Assembly: GCF_024666525.1 (NCBI RefSeq)
Contig: NZ_CP088294.1
Coordinates: 4,798,928 to 4,862,927 of the forward strand
DNA from: Pseudomonas sp. J452
Lineage (GTDB): Bacteria; Pseudomonadota; Gammaproteobacteria; Pseudomonadales; Pseudomonadaceae
Reading direction: 5' to 3'
Length of the DNA stretch: 64,000 nucleotides
Positions within the stretch are counted from its first letter, which is position 1. Each line of letters opens with the position of its first letter. Positions 54,394 to 64,000 of this stretch are shown here, piece by piece. The translations under genes and the position numbers were made by a program. The notes beneath the pieces are model-generated. The model saw only the letters and a list, made by a program, of their open reading frames with translations. It was not told where the DNA came from and did no database searches.

Positions 54394-54539
54394 TAGCAGG
54401 CTGTTGAAAAACGTTGGCGAGGCAGCCAGCGCAAGGCAAAAAAAGGCGAAAAAGCGCAGTTTACGAGCTGTAAATGAGCATTTTGAGCCTGTTTTTAACG
54501 CCGTGATGGCAACGCAGGTAGTTTTTCAACAGCCTGCTA
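54394..54539. repeat. Miniature inverted-repeat element, copy B
   Basis: A 146-base element is bounded by perfect 19-base terminal inverted repeats (TAGCAGGCTGTTGAAAAAC at 54394-54412, complement at 54521-54539). It shares the internal core GCGCAGTTTACG, TGTAAATGAGCA and TTTTTAACGCCG with copies A and C. It carries no gene and lies between the ctpL palindrome and dsbD. Confidence 0.85.
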
Positions 54540-54620
54540 ACCCTATGCGCCAACCAGCCGCCTGGGGTCGGCTCGCCGACTTGGGTATGATGCCCGCCAA
54601 GTCCGTCGTGCGAGCCCGCC

Positions 54621-56429
54621 ATGCGCCGTTTGTTGCCTCTCGTTCTGTTCCTGCTGTTCAGCCTGCCGGCCAGCGCCGGCCTGTTCGACAAGCTGCCCGA
54701 CGCGCCCCTGGGTGCGCCGCTGAACAACAGCGCCGACTTCCTGCCGGTAGGCGAAGCCTTCCGCCTGAGCTTGGTAGAGAACTCGCCGACGGCGCTGAAA
54801 CTGCGCTTCGTGGGCGCCGAGGGTTACTACCTCTATCGGCACGCCTTCAAGTTCCGCATCGAGCCGAGCGACCTGGCCAAGGGCGAGGCCGTGATCCCGG
54901 GCGGTCAGCCCAAGCACGACGAATACTTCGGCGATGTCGAGGTGTACTACGGCATCACCGATATCGAGCTGCCGCTGGACAACCCCATCGACCTGCCCTT
55001 CAGCGTCCACGTTACCTACCAGGGCTGCGCCGACAAGGGCCTGTGCTATCCGCCGGAGACCGCGCGCCTGGAAGTCGGCGCAGCCGCCAGCCCAGCACCG
55101 ACCAGCGCTACCAGCGAAGCCTCCAGCACCGCCACCGCAGCCCCGGCCAGCGCGACCGGCTGGAGCTGGAAGGAGCTGGCGCTGTTCTTCCTTGGTGGCC
55201 TGGGCCTGGCATTCACCCCCTGCGTACTGCCGATGCTGCCGATCCTCACCGGCGTGGTCCTGCGCGGCCAGCCAGGCGGCATGCGTGGCCTGGTGCTGTC
55301 GCTGGCCTACGTGCTGCCGATGGCGCTCAGCTTCGCCATTCTCGGCGCGCTGATGGGCCTGTTCGGTGCCGAGCTCAACCTGCAGGCGCGCCTGCAGTCG
55401 CCCTGGGTGCTGGTGCCATTCGCGATCTTCTTCGCCCTGTTCGCCGCCGCCAGCCTGGGTTTCCTCGAATTGCGCCTGCCGCAGGCGGTCGACGGCCCGC
55501 TGCAGCGCCTGAGCCAGCGCCTGCATGGCGGCACCCTGCTCAGCGCCGCCGCGCTCGGCGTGCTCTCCAGCCTGCTGGTCTCACCCTGCGTATCCGCGCC
55601 GCTGGCCGGTGCCCTGCTGTATATCAGCGCCAGCGGCGACGCCCTCGGTGGTGGCCTCAAGTTGCTGGCCCTGGGCCTGGGCATGGGCACCCCGCTGGTG
55701 CTGTTCGCTGTCGGCGGTGGCGCCCTGCTGCCGAAATCCGGCGCCTGGATGCTCGGCGTGCGCAACCTGTTCGGCGCCCTGTTGCTGGCGGTATCGATAT
55801 GGCTGCTGGAGCGTGTCGTGCCCGGCCCGGTCAGCCTGGCCCTGTGGGGCCTGCTGGCAGCCGGCGTGGCCCTGTGGCTCGGCGCACTGGAGCTGACGCC
55901 GAAAACCCACCACCAGAAAGTCGCACAAGTGCTCGGCCTGCCCCTGCTGGTGTATGCCATCGTCGCCTGGGTTGGCGCCCTGCAGGGCCACAGCGACCCG
56001 CTGCGCCCGCTCGGCAGCGCCGGCGTCGTGGCTGCCGAAACACAAGCTCCGGCCAGCAGCAGCTGGCAGACCATCAGCAGCCCGGCCGAACTAGATGCCG
56101 CCCTGGCCGCAGCGAAAAGTGCCGGCCAGCCGCTGCTGCTGGACTGGTACGCGGACTGGTGCATCAGCTGCAAGGTGATCGAGCGCGAAGTACTGACCGC
56201 CCCCGAGGTGACCCGTCAACTCGGCGCCTATCGGCTGATCCGCTTCGATATCACGGAAAGTCGCGCCGATCAGCGCGCCCTGCTCGATCGCTACCAGCTG
56301 TTCGGCCCGCCGGCGATCCTGTTCTTTGCCGGCAACGGTGACGAATGGGCCGATCTGCGTGTCGTAGGAGAGATCAGCGCCGCCGACTTCGCCGAACGCC
56401 TAAACCGCGCAGGCAGCCGCCAACAGTAA
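54621..56429 (+). CDS. dsbD: Thiol:disulfide interchange protein DsbD (DipZ)
   Basis: This protein carries reducing power from cytoplasmic thioredoxin across the inner membrane to periplasmic DsbC, DsbG and cytochrome c maturation proteins. The 602-residue chain has a signal peptide (to about 19), the N-terminal domain with the Cys pair in [11 protein letters not shown], eight membrane helices with catalytic Cys in [12 protein letters not shown] and [13 protein letters not shown], and a C-terminal thioredoxin domain with [16 protein letters not shown]. All six cysteines expected for the relay are present. It corresponds to dipZ (PA4845) by synteny. Confidence 0.95.
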   Translation: MRRLLPLVLFLLFSLPASAGLFDKLPDAPLGAPLNNSADFLPVGEAFRLSLVENSPTALKLRFVGAEGYYLYRHAFKFRIEPSDLAKGEAVIPGGQPKHDEYFGDVEVYYGITDIELPLDNPIDLPFSVHVTYQGCADKGLCYPPETARLEVGAAASPAPTSATSEASSTATAAPASATGWSWKELALFFLGGLGLAFTPCVLPMLPILTGVVLRGQPGGMRGLVLSLAYVLPMALSFAILGALMGLFGAELNLQARLQSPWVLVPFAIFFALFAAASLGFLELRLPQAVDGPLQRLSQRLHGGTLLSAAALGVLSSLLVSPCVSAPLAGALLYISASGDALGGGLKLLALGLGMGTPLVLFAVGGGALLPKSGAWMLGVRNLFGALLLAVSIWLLERVVPGPVSLALWGLLAAGVALWLGALELTPKTHHQKVAQVLGLPLLVYAIVAWVGALQGHSDPLRPLGSAGVVAAETQAPASSSWQTISSPAELDAALAAAKSAGQPLLLDWYADWCISCKVIEREVLTAPEVTRQLGAYRLIRFDITESRADQRALLDRYQLFGPPAILFFAGNGDEWADLRVVGEISAADFAERLNRAGSRQQ

Positions 56430-56544
56430 GTACGTCATTTATCTGCCGCAAAAATCGGCCATCGTGATGGCTACTGCAGGCAACTGGACAGCCTGCAGCG
56501 CTTTCGGCATAGTCCCGGCCATTGGACAGAATAAGGACGCATTC

Positions 56545-56988
56545 ATGGCCACCCTTCTGGTGCTGCACGGCCCCAATCTCAATCTGCTGGGCACTCGCGA
56601 GCCCGGCGTCTACGGCGCCACCACCCTGGCCCAGATCAATCAGGATCTCGAGCAGCGCGCCCGCGCCGCCGGCCACCACCTGCTGTACCTGCAGAGCAAC
56701 GCCGAATACGAGCTGATCGAGCGCATTCACGCCGCAAAAGGCGAAGGTGTCGACTTTATTCTGATAAATCCGGCGGCTTTCACCCATACCAGTGTCGCAT
56801 TACGTGACGCGCTGCTGGCGGTAAGCATCCCATTCATCGAAGTGCACCTGTCCAACGTGCACAAACGTGAAGCCTTCCGCCATCACTCCTACTTTTCTGA
56901 CGTAGCCGTTGGAGTGATCTGCGGCCTTGGCGCCAGCGGTTATCGGCTGGCCCTGGAGGCTGCCCTGGAACAATTAGAACGCCCCTGA
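56545..56988 (+). CDS. aroQ: 3-dehydroquinate dehydratase, type II
   Basis: This shikimate-pathway enzyme converts 3-dehydroquinate to 3-dehydroshikimate. The 147-residue dodecameric type shows [20 protein letters not shown] (flexible lid with the catalytic Arg and Tyr), [20 protein letters not shown], and the catalytic His in [25 protein letters not shown] precedes the start at 56545. accB begins 27 bases after its stop, the same order as in PAO1. Confidence 0.97.
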   Translation: MATLLVLHGPNLNLLGTREPGVYGATTLAQINQDLEQRARAAGHHLLYLQSNAEYELIERIHAAKGEGVDFILINPAAFTHTSVALRDALLAVSIPFIEVHLSNVHKREAFRHHSYFSDVAVGVICGLGASGYRLALEAALEQLERP

Positions 56989-57015
56989 AGACCTGACCTT
57001 GGGAGTTGCAAAGCT

Positions 57016-57474
57016 ATGGATATCCGTAAAGTCAAAAAACTGATCGAGCTGCTGGAAGAGTCCGGTATCGACGAGCTGGAAATCCGCGAGGGCGAAGAGT
57101 CCGTGCGCATCAGCCGTCACAGCAAGCAGCCGGCCTATGCCCAGCCGATGTACGCCCCGGCTCCTGCGCCGGTTGCCGCTCCGGTTGCCGCCGCTGCTCC
57201 GGTCGCCGCCGAAGCCGCTCCGGTGGCCGCCAAGCTGAATGGCACCGTGGCCCGCTCGCCGATGGTCGGCACCTTCTACCGCGCCGCCTCGCCGACCTCC
57301 GGCAACTTCGTTGAAGTCGGCCAGAGCGTGAAGAAAGGCGACATCCTGTGCATCGTCGAAGCGATGAAGATGATGAACCACATCGAGGCCGAAGCCAGCG
57401 GCGTGATCGAATCCATCCTGGTCGATAACAACCAGCCGGTGGAATACGACCAACCCCTGTTCACCATCGTTTGA
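57016..57474 (+). CDS. accB: Biotin carboxyl carrier protein of acetyl-CoA carboxylase
   Basis: This carrier holds the biotin that shuttles carboxyl groups in the first step of fatty acid synthesis. The 152-residue protein has an N-terminal helical segment ([20 protein letters not shown]), an Ala-Pro-rich linker (about 45-75) and the biotinyl domain with the modified lysine in [15 protein letters not shown]. It is co-transcribed with accC, which starts 17 bases after its stop. Confidence 0.98.
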   Translation: MDIRKVKKLIELLEESGIDELEIREGEESVRISRHSKQPAYAQPMYAPAPAPVAAPVAAAAPVAAEAAPVAAKLNGTVARSPMVGTFYRAASPTSGNFVEVGQSVKKGDILCIVEAMKMMNHIEAEASGVIESILVDNNQPVEYDQPLFTIV

Positions 57475-57491
57475 TGCGCGGGGAGCCTGTG

Positions 57492-58847
57492 ATGCAGAAG
57501 CTGGAAAAAGTCCTGATCGCCAACCGTGGCGAAATTGCCCTGCGCATCCTGCGCGCCTGCAAGGAGCTGGGCATCAAGACGGTGGCCGTGCACTCCACCG
57601 CCGACCGTGAGCTGATGCACCTGGGCCTGGCCGACGAGTCCGTCTGCATTGGCCCGGCATCGGGCGCACTGTCCTACCTGAACATTCCGGCGATCATCAG
57701 CGCCGCCGAAGTCACCGGCGCCACGGCGATTCACCCGGGCTACGGCTTCCTCGCGGAAAACGCCGACTTCGCCGAACAGGTGGAGAACTCCGGCTTCGCC
57801 TTTATCGGCCCGAAAGCCGACACCATTCGCCTGATGGGCGACAAGGTGTGCGCCAAGGCCGCCATGATCAAATCCGGCGTCCCCGTGGTCCCCGGTTCCG
57901 ACGGCCCGCTGCCGGAGGACGAGGAAACCGCCCTGCGCATTGCCCGCGAAGTCGGCTACCCGGTGATCATCAAGGCCGCTGGCGGCGGCGGTGGTCGCGG
58001 CATGCGCGTGGTGCACAAGGAAGAAGACCTGATCAAATCGGCCAAGCTGACCCGCACCGAAGCCGGTGCCGCGTTCGGCAACCCGATGGTCTATCTGGAG
58101 AAGTTCCTCGGCAACCCGCGTCATGTGGAAGTCCAGGTGCTCTCCGACGGCCAGGGCAACGCCGTGCATCTGGGCGACCGCGACTGCTCGCTGCAGCGCC
58201 GTCACCAGAAGGTGCTGGAAGAAGCGCCAGCCCCGGGCATCGACGAGAAGGCTCGTACCGAAGTGCTGAAACGCTGCGTCGATGCCTGCATCGAGATCGG
58301 CTACCGCGGTGCCGGCACCTTCGAGTTCCTCTATGAAGACGGCCGTTTCTACTTCATCGAGATGAACACCCGCGTGCAGGTCGAACATCCGGTCACCGAG
58401 ATGGTCACAGGCATCGACATCGTCAAGGAGATGCTCAGCATCGCCGCCGGCAACAAGCTGTCGATCAAGCAGAGCGACGTGGTTATCCGCGGTCACGCCC
58501 TGGAGTGCCGGATCAACGCCGAAGACCCGGACAACTTCATGCCCTGCCCGGGCAAGGTCAAGCACTACCACGCCCCGGGTGGCAACGGTGTACGCGTCGA
58601 TTCGCACCTGTACAGCGGCTACGCGGTACCGCCGAACTACGACTCGCTGATCGGCAAGCTGATCACCTACGGCAAGGATCGCGCCGAGGCCATGGCGCGC
58701 ATGCGCAATGCCCTGGACGAGATTGTGGTCGACGGGATCAAGACCAATATCCCGCTGCACCGTGACCTGGTGGTCGACAAGGGCTTCAATAAAGGCTGCG
58801 TGAATATCCACTACCTGGAAAAGAAACTGGGTATGGATAAGCACTAA
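57492..58847 (+). CDS. accC: Biotin carboxylase of acetyl-CoA carboxylase
   Basis: This ATP-grasp enzyme carboxylates the biotin of AccB. The 451-residue protein matches the family in length and shows [20 protein letters not shown], the ATP loop [39 protein letters not shown] and the metal/ATP site [26 protein letters not shown] precedes the start at 57492. It supplies malonyl-CoA both to ordinary fatty acid synthesis and, in principle, to the cluster at 1-17 kb. Confidence 0.98.
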   Translation: MQKLEKVLIANRGEIALRILRACKELGIKTVAVHSTADRELMHLGLADESVCIGPASGALSYLNIPAIISAAEVTGATAIHPGYGFLAENADFAEQVENSGFAFIGPKADTIRLMGDKVCAKAAMIKSGVPVVPGSDGPLPEDEETALRIAREVGYPVIIKAAGGGGGRGMRVVHKEEDLIKSAKLTRTEAGAAFGNPMVYLEKFLGNPRHVEVQVLSDGQGNAVHLGDRDCSLQRRHQKVLEEAPAPGIDEKARTEVLKRCVDACIEIGYRGAGTFEFLYEDGRFYFIEMNTRVQVEHPVTEMVTGIDIVKEMLSIAAGNKLSIKQSDVVIRGHALECRINAEDPDNFMPCPGKVKHYHAPGGNGVRVDSHLYSGYAVPPNYDSLIGKLITYGKDRAEAMARMRNALDEIVVDGIKTNIPLHRDLVVDKGFNKGCVNIHYLEKKLGMDKH

Positions 58848-58850
58848 GCC

Positions 58851-59027
58851 CACGACCTGCTGCGCGTCGGCGATACGGCGTTAAAAACAGCCTCGGCAAG
58901 CCGCTTGCGGCTAACGCGCTTCAGCGCGACCCGAAGGGCGAGTGCAACGAGTCATGCTCATTTACAGCAGTAAACTGCGCTTCCTCGGTTGTTTTTGCCT
59001 AGTCTCGCTCTAGCTCGCAAGGTCGTG
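58851..59027. repeat. Miniature inverted-repeat element, copy C (inverted, enlarged)
   Basis: A 177-base element lies between the 8-base inverted ends CACGACCT (58851-58858) and AGGTCGTG (59020-59027). Read on the minus strand it contains the shared core GCGCAGTTTACTGCTGTAAA followed by TGAGCA, then TTTTTAACGCCG and GCCGACGCGCAGCAG, with an extra ~40 bases between core and right half. It starts 3 bases after the accC stop. Confidence 0.75.
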
Positions 59028-59036
59028 ACTAAATGC

Positions 59037-59072
59037 AACGACAAGGGCTGCCCACGGGCGGCCCTTGTCGTT
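59037..59072 (+). terminator. Probable terminator of accBC
   Basis: Twelve-base perfect arms (AACGACAAGGGC at 59037-59048 and complement at 59061-59072), with a further small stem in the loop, lie beyond the miniature element. The T-run is short. Confidence 0.6.
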
Positions 59073-59164
59073 TCCGCCCGGCACCTGCGCTGGCCGCATG
59101 CCCATGCGTTCAAGTAAGCTGCGCGCCCTATTGCACCTAGCGCCCCACGTTCACGAGGTTTCCC

Positions 59165-60043
59165 ATGCCCTGGTTACAAGTCCGTCTCGCCATCACCCCG
59201 GATCAGGCGGAAACCTACGAAGACGCCCTGCTCGGTGTCGGTGCCGTCTCGGTGACCTTCATGGATGCCGAAGACCAGCCGATCTTCGAGCCAGACCTGG
59301 GCACCACCCCACTGTGGTCGCACACCCACCTGCTGGCGCTGTTCGAAGCCGATACCGACCCGGTCAACCTGATCGCCCACCTGGAGCTGCTGACTGGCGC
59401 CGCATTGCCCGAGCACCAGATCGAGCACATTGCCGACCAGGACTGGGAGCGCAGCTGGATGGACAACTTCCAGCCGATGCGCTTCGGCCAGCGCCTGTGG
59501 ATCGTGCCGAGCTGGCACGCCGCACCGGAGCCGGAGGCAGTCAACCTGCTGCTCGACCCCGGCCTGGCCTTCGGTACCGGCACCCACCCGACCACCGCCC
59601 TGTGCCTGGAATGGCTGGACGGCCAGGATCTCAGCGGCTGCGACGTACTGGATTTCGGTTGCGGCTCCGGCATCCTCGCCATCGCCGCCCTGCTGCTCGG
59701 CGCGCCCCAGGCGGTCGGCACCGATATCGACATCCAGGCCCTGGAAGCCTCGCGCGACAACGCCTCGCGCAATGGCATCGACCCGGCCCGTTTCCCGGTC
59801 TACCTGCCCGCCGACCTGCCGCAGCAACCGGCCGATGTGGTGGTGGCCAATATTCTCGCCGGCCCGCTGGTGTCGCTGGCGCCGCAGATCAGCAGCCTGG
59901 TCAAGGCAGGCGGGCGCCTGGCGCTGTCCGGCATTCTTGCCGAGCAGGCCGACGAAGTGCGCGCCGCCTATCAGGACGCCTTCATCCTCGATCCAACCGC
60001 GATCAAGGATGGCTGGGTACGGATTAGCGGGGTCAAGCGCTAG
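59165..60043 (+). CDS. prmA: Ribosomal protein L11 methyltransferase
   Basis: This SAM-dependent enzyme trimethylates ribosomal protein L11. The 292-residue protein has the N-terminal recognition domain ([40 protein letters not shown]) and the Rossmann domain with [39 protein letters not shown] and [18 protein letters not shown]. The length matches the family. It starts in the usual place after accC. Confidence 0.97.
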   Translation: MPWLQVRLAITPDQAETYEDALLGVGAVSVTFMDAEDQPIFEPDLGTTPLWSHTHLLALFEADTDPVNLIAHLELLTGAALPEHQIEHIADQDWERSWMDNFQPMRFGQRLWIVPSWHAAPEPEAVNLLLDPGLAFGTGTHPTTALCLEWLDGQDLSGCDVLDFGCGSGILAIAALLLGAPQAVGTDIDIQALEASRDNASRNGIDPARFPVYLPADLPQQPADVVVANILAGPLVSLAPQISSLVKAGGRLALSGILAEQADEVRAAYQDAFILDPTAIKDGWVRISGVKR

Positions 60044-60097
60044 TAGCGCCTGTACGAGCTTGAGTAAACTAGCGCCTCGCTTTGCACGGATCGCCGC

Positions 60098-61429
60098 ATG
60101 ACCGACAGTTTTGTCACTCAGTGCCCCCATTGCCGCACCAGTTTCCGCATCAACCGCGCCCAGTTGGGTGCGGCACATGGTGCGGTGCGGTGTGGCGCCT
60201 GCATGCACGTGTTCAATGCGGCCCAGCAACTGCTGGTCGACCAGACGCGCGCCAGCAAGCCCGTAGCACCGCAACCCAGTGCACCGGCACGCCCGCAAGC
60301 CGCAGCCCCGAGCCCAGCCGCTGCACCCAGCATGCCACCAGCGAGCAAGCCCGTTCCCGAGCGCGCTCCAGCGCCAGCGCCGACGGCCAGCCTGAATAAG
60401 CCGGCCACAGCGGACAAGCAGCCGGTCGACACCCTGTGGATCCACGACGACCTCGATCTCGACAGCCTCGACCTCGACGAGGAGCTGGCCAAGCTCGAAG
60501 AGCAGGAAATGCAGCTGTCCCAGGCCTTCGTCGCCCTCAAGCCGGCCGCTGGTAACAGCGCCGAGCTGCTCAAGGCGCCGAGCGAGACCCGCGACCCGCA
60601 TGACGAAGACTGGGCCGAGTCCCTGCTGCGCGAGGACAAGCCCGCCAAGCCGCAGCCGGTATTTCGCCCGCCAGCCGCCGCCGAGCCACAGCCGTCAGTC
60701 GAGCCGACACCAGCGCCGGCCGTTCCAGAAGAGCGCCAGGAGCCCAGCCTGCATGCCCTGCGCGACGAACCAGACGACAGCGTTGATGCCGACGAAGAGC
60801 GCATCGAAGAAGTCGCCGACGCCGACTACGCTCCGCCCGCCAACCTGCCCGGCAAACCCGAGCGCAGTGAGCCGGCCCTGCGCGATGACAGCCTGCTGAG
60901 CCTGGAAGACGAACCCCTGCAACTCGACTGGCAGCAGGCCAGGAAGCCCTGGGGCCGCTGGATCGCCTGGGGCCTGCTGAACCTGCTGGCCGCCGGCGCC
61001 CTGACGACCCAGTACGTGACCTATCACTTCGAGGAACTGGCGCGCCAGGACCAGTACCGTCCCTGGTTCGAGCAGCTGTGCCCGGAACTCGGCTGCGTGC
61101 TGCCATCCAAGGTCGATATCGAGCAGATCAAGAGCAGCAACCTGGTGGTGCGCAGCCATCCGGAATTCCGCGATTCGCTGGTGGTCGACGCGATCATCTA
61201 CAACCGCGCACCCTTCGCCCAGCCCTTCCCGCTGCTGGAACTGCGCTTCGCCGACCTCAACGGTCAGCTGCTGGCCAGTCGTCGCTTCAAGCCGGGTGAA
61301 TACCTCGGCGGCGAGCTCGCCGGCCAGGCGGAAATGCCGCCGCAGACGCCGATCCACGTGTCCCTGGAAATCCTCGACCCAGGTGCCAAGGCGGTCAACT
61401 ACAGCCTCAGCTTCCACTCCCCGGAATAA
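60098..61429 (+). CDS. Zinc-ribbon (MJ0042-type) and DUF3426 membrane protein
   Basis: The 443-residue protein begins with a zinc-finger domain (TQCPHCRTSFRI and VRCGACMHVFNA; CxxC pairs), followed by a long low-complexity Pro/Ala/Glu-rich region (about 50-275). It then has one membrane helix (about 288-307, WIAWGLLNLLAAGALTTQYV) and a C-terminal DUF3426 domain (ELGCVLPSKVDIEQIKSSNL, VVDAIIYNRAPFAQPFPLLE). The N terminus is cytoplasmic. It may sense or bind nucleic acid or protein at the membrane; its function is not established. It corresponds to PA4851 by synteny. Confidence 0.88.
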   Translation: MTDSFVTQCPHCRTSFRINRAQLGAAHGAVRCGACMHVFNAAQQLLVDQTRASKPVAPQPSAPARPQAAAPSPAAAPSMPPASKPVPERAPAPAPTASLNKPATADKQPVDTLWIHDDLDLDSLDLDEELAKLEEQEMQLSQAFVALKPAAGNSAELLKAPSETRDPHDEDWAESLLREDKPAKPQPVFRPPAAAEPQPSVEPTPAPAVPEERQEPSLHALRDEPDDSVDADEERIEEVADADYAPPANLPGKPERSEPALRDDSLLSLEDEPLQLDWQQARKPWGRWIAWGLLNLLAAGALTTQYVTYHFEELARQDQYRPWFEQLCPELGCVLPSKVDIEQIKSSNLVVRSHPEFRDSLVVDAIIYNRAPFAQPFPLLELRFADLNGQLLASRRFKPGEYLGGELAGQAEMPPQTPIHVSLEILDPGAKAVNYSLSFHSPE

Positions 61430-61643
61430 GCCTGCAGGCGCCGGATTTCCGGCACTTGCAGGGTGTCCAAGACCCAGCGGCGATAACCCGACAGCTGCTC
61501 ATAATTTGTTCAAAACAGCCTTTATCCGGTCACCGAGAGCGGGTATCATGCCCTCCTTTTTCGCACTCCCATGAAGCCGTTTTCCAGTTCAGGCGGGCCT
61601 AGCCATTGCCTGAACGGCTTCAAAAACAACAGGGATGACCTCC

Positions 61644-62642
61644 ATGTCGGTGGTACGCATCGGCCCTTACACACTGCCCAATCAGCTGATCCTCGCCCCC
61701 ATGGCGGGCGTCACCGATCAGCCGTTCCGGCAGCTGTGCCGGCGCCTGGGCGCCGGGCTGGTGGTATCGGAAATGGTCAGCAGCGACGTGCGCCTGTGGA
61801 ACACCCGCAAATCGAGCCTACGCATGATCCACAGCGGCGATCCCGAGCCACGCTCGGTACAGATCGCCGGTGGTGATCCCGAGATGCTCGCCGAGGCGGC
61901 CCGGCGCAACGTGAAAATGGGCGCGCAGATCATCGACATCAACATGGGCTGCCCGGCCAAGAAGGTCTGCAACAAGGCCGCCGGCTCGGCGCTGATGAAG
62001 GATGAAGAGCTGGTCAGCGCGATCCTCGACGCGGTGGTCAAGGCGGTCGACGTACCGGTGACCCTGAAGATCCGCACCGGCTGGGATCGCTCGAACAAGA
62101 ACGGCTTGAACGTGGCGAAAATCGCCGAACAGGCCGGCATCAGCGCCCTGGCCGTGCATGGCCGAACCCGCGCCGACCTGTACACCGGCGAGGCCGAGTA
62201 CGACACCATCGCCGCGATCAAGCAGGCGGTCACGATTCCGGTGTTCGCCAATGGCGACATCGATTCGCCGCACAAGGCCAAGGCCGTGCTCGCCGCCACT
62301 GGCGCCGACGCCCTGCTGATCGGTCGTGCGGCGCAGGGGCGGCCGTGGATCTTCCGCGAGATCGCCCATTACCTGGCGACCGGCAAGGAACTGGCGGCGC
62401 CAACGCTGTACGAAATAGAACGGATTCTGTTGGAACACCTGAGCGCCCTGCACGCCTTCTACGGCGATGTGATGGGCGTGCGCATCGCCCGCAAGCATGT
62501 CGGCTGGTACCTGGCCACCCTGCCCGGCGCCAGGGAGTTCCGCACCGACTTCAATCGTCTGGACAGTACGGACGCGCAGTACACCCACGTTCGGCAGTTT
62601 TTTGCCGAACGCCATAACAAGGACAACGAGGTGGCCGCATGA
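61644..62642 (+). CDS. dusB: tRNA-dihydrouridine synthase B
   Basis: This FMN enzyme reduces uridine to dihydrouridine in the tRNA D-loop. The 332-residue protein shows LILAPMAGVTDQPFRQLCRR, the active-site cysteine in DINMGCPAKKVCNKAAGSAL, HGRTRADLYTGEA and the FMN phosphate site DALLIGRAAQGRPWIF. The ATG at 61644 is preferred because AGGG lies nine bases before it; an in-frame ATG three codons upstream touches that site. The stop overlaps the fis start (ATGA), the widely conserved dusB-fis operon. Confidence 0.96.
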   Translation: MSVVRIGPYTLPNQLILAPMAGVTDQPFRQLCRRLGAGLVVSEMVSSDVRLWNTRKSSLRMIHSGDPEPRSVQIAGGDPEMLAEAARRNVKMGAQIIDINMGCPAKKVCNKAAGSALMKDEELVSAILDAVVKAVDVPVTLKIRTGWDRSNKNGLNVAKIAEQAGISALAVHGRTRADLYTGEAEYDTIAAIKQAVTIPVFANGDIDSPHKAKAVLAATGADALLIGRAAQGRPWIFREIAHYLATGKELAAPTLYEIERILLEHLSALHAFYGDVMGVRIARKHVGWYLATLPGAREFRTDFNRLDSTDAQYTHVRQFFAERHNKDNEVAA

Positions 62643-62974
62643 CGAGGATGACCGAGCCTTTTTTTGATCAATCAGTTTTTGATGGGGCAGTACCCGTGAG
62701 CGACAACACCAACCTGAAGCAGCACCTGACCACGCCGAGCGAAGAGGGCCAGACCCTGCGCGGCAGTGTCGAAAAGGCGCTGCACAACTACTTTGCTCAC
62801 CTGGAAGGCGCTGACGTTACCGACGTCTACAACCTGGTTCTCAACGAGGTCGAGGCGCCGCTGCTGGAAACCGTGATGAACTACGTCAAAGGCAACCAGA
62901 CCAAGGCCTCCGAGCTGCTCGGCCTGAATCGCGGCACCCTGCGCAAGAAGCTCAAGCAGTACGACCTGCTGTAA
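62639..62974 (+). CDS. fis: DNA-binding protein Fis
   Basis: This nucleoid protein bends DNA and regulates rRNA, recombination and many promoters. The 111-residue chain carries the family core [20 protein letters not shown] and the C-terminal helix-turn-helix [20 protein letters not shown] followed by [15 protein letters not shown]. The first ~25 residues are variable; the start at 62639 overlaps the dusB stop, and internal ATGs at 62648 or later would shorten only this region. Confidence 0.96.
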   Translation: MTRMTEPFFDQSVFDGAVPVSDNTNLKQHLTTPSEEGQTLRGSVEKALHNYFAHLEGADVTDVYNLVLNEVEAPLLETVMNYVKGNQTKASELLGLNRGTLRKKLKQYDLL

Positions 62975-62990
62975 ACACCCGAATACATGG

Positions 62991-63031
62991 AAAAGGGCGG
63001 CCCGCAACATTAAACAGAGGGCCGCCCTTTT
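62991..63031 (+). terminator. Rho-independent terminator of dusB-fis
   Basis: Thirteen-base arms (AAAAGGGCGGCCC, 62991-63003, and complement 63019-63031) around a 15-base loop end in a run of seven T, 16 bases after the fis stop. Confidence 0.9.
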
Positions 63032-63064
63032 TTACTGATTTCCCAAGCTCTGATGGACTCTGCA

Positions 63065-64000
63065 ATGACCGACCAGACCACCCGCCTCCCCGTTCGCCGC
63101 GCCCTGATCAGTGTTTCCGACAAGACCGGCATCCTCGAGTTCGCCCGCGAACTGGTTGCCCTGGGCGTGGAAATCCTCTCCACCGGCGGCACCTACAAGC
63201 TGCTCAAGGACAACGGTGTGGCTGCCGTGGAAGTCGCCGACTACACCGGCTTCCCGGAAATGATGGACGGTCGCGTGAAGACCCTGCACCCGAAAATCCA
63301 CGGCGGCATCCTCGGCCGTCGCGCCCTCGACGGCGCGGTGATGGAGCAGCACGGCATCAAGCCGATCGACCTGGTCGCGGTCAACCTCTACCCTTCGCCG
63401 CCACCGTAGCCAAGCCTGGCTGTGACCTGGCCGACGCCATCGAGAACATCGACATCGGCGGCCCGACCATGGTCCGCAGCGCGGCGAAGAACCACAAAGA
63501 CGTGGCCATCGTGGTCAACGCCGGCGACTACGCCGGCATCGTCGAGTCGCTGAAAGCCGGTGGCCTGAGCTACGCCCAGCGCTTCGACCTGGCGCTGAAA
63601 GCCTTCGAGCACACTGCCGCCTACGACGGCATGATCGCCAACTACCTGGGCACCATCGAGCAGAGCCGCGACACCCTGAGCACTGAAAATCGCGGCGCCT
63701 TCCCGCGCACCTTCAACAGCCAGTTCATCAAGGCCCAGGAAATGCGCTACGGCGAGAACCCGCACCAGAGCGCGGCGTTCTATGTGGAAGCGCAGAAGGG
63801 CGAGGCCAGCGTGGCCACCGCCGTGCAACTGCAGGGCAAGGAACTGTCGTTCAACAACGTGGCCGACACCGACGCCGCGCTGGAATGCGTGAAGAGCTTC
63901 GTCAAGCCGGCCTGCGTCATCGTCAAACATGCCAACCCGTGCGGCGTGGCCGTGGCCCTGGACAGCGAAGGCGGCATCCGCCGTGGCCTATGAGCTGGCC
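63065..64000 (+). pseudogene. purH: Bifunctional purine biosynthesis protein PurH, frameshifted and cut by the window end
   Basis: AICAR transformylase/IMP cyclohydrolase performs the last two steps to IMP. The N-terminal frame from 63065 ([40 protein letters not shown]) stops after LVAVNLYP because one C is missing at 63391-63393. The homologous sequence continues one frame over ([73 protein letters not shown]). A second break, an extra G at 63985-63986, precedes AYELA at the window end. Because purH is rarely lost and two indels fall within 600 bases, sequencing error is more likely than real inactivation. Confidence 0.92.

Noticed and set aside
54394-54539. Complete insertion sequence
   Set aside because: Only 146 bases with no open frame; inverted ends alone do not make an autonomous element.

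Overview
The window looks like a chromosomal segment of a Pseudomonas-type gammaproteobacterium. GC and codon use are high throughout. From memory, several blocks match the gene order of P. aeruginosa PAO1: the fabB end (PA1609), mqo / PA4642-like / hpt / upp / uraA (PA4640-PA4647 region), and speA / SUI1 / Nudix / DUF2333 / gcbA / ctpL / dsbD / aroQ / accB / accC / prmA / zinc-ribbon / dusB / fis / purH (PA4839-PA4854). No tRNA, rRNA, CRISPR array, phage or complete insertion sequence was seen.

1-17.6 kb: after the 3' part of fabB comes a long convergent block on the minus strand. It reads like a self-contained type II fatty-acid/polyketide pathway joined to an envelope export route. In transcription order from about 17.6 kb it encodes a LolA-like periplasmic carrier, an outer-membrane beta-barrel, a malonyl-ACP transacylase, a polytopic membrane protein, an AcpS-type phosphopantetheinyl transferase, a FabG-like reductase, a FabA/FabZ-like dehydratase, an ACP, a GcvT-fold protein, a fused ketosynthase-chain-length-factor-like protein, a second ketosynthase, a degenerate ketosynthase, a LolD-like ATPase, a secreted helical protein and an FtsX/LolC-type permease. 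A FabL-like reductase follows after a 235-bp gap. Most genes overlap or lie less than 50 bp apart, and a sigma70-like promoter with a hairpin leader precedes the first gene. This block is the best candidate for an undescribed system: a dedicated acyl chain is built on its own ACP and probably delivered to the outer membrane by a Lol-like path. The product is unknown.

18-36 kb: small membrane and hypothetical proteins, a YajG-type lipoprotein, mqo, a SulP transporter, a WbuC-like cupin, purine and pyrimidine salvage (hpt, upp, uraA), ppk2, recQ, a cupredoxin-like gene overlapping a GGDEF/EAL protein gene, and pbpC.

36-46 kb: a DUF559 nuclease gene framed by a modular inverted repeat, a bacterial alpha-2-macroglobulin (partner of PbpC) broken by a one-base frameshift, a YbaK-type deacylase, a MATE exporter, a GAF-GGDEF cyclase and a DUF2214 membrane protein.

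46-64 kb: the speA-purH housekeeping block, with a Pho-box-like site before ctpL. purH carries two frameshifts and runs off the window. Its indels, like the one in the macroglobulin gene, lie in short homopolymers, so sequencing error is a serious possibility.

Intergenic space holds five perfect long-armed REP-like palindromes in three sequence classes, and three diverged copies of a 140-180 bp miniature element with a conserved core.
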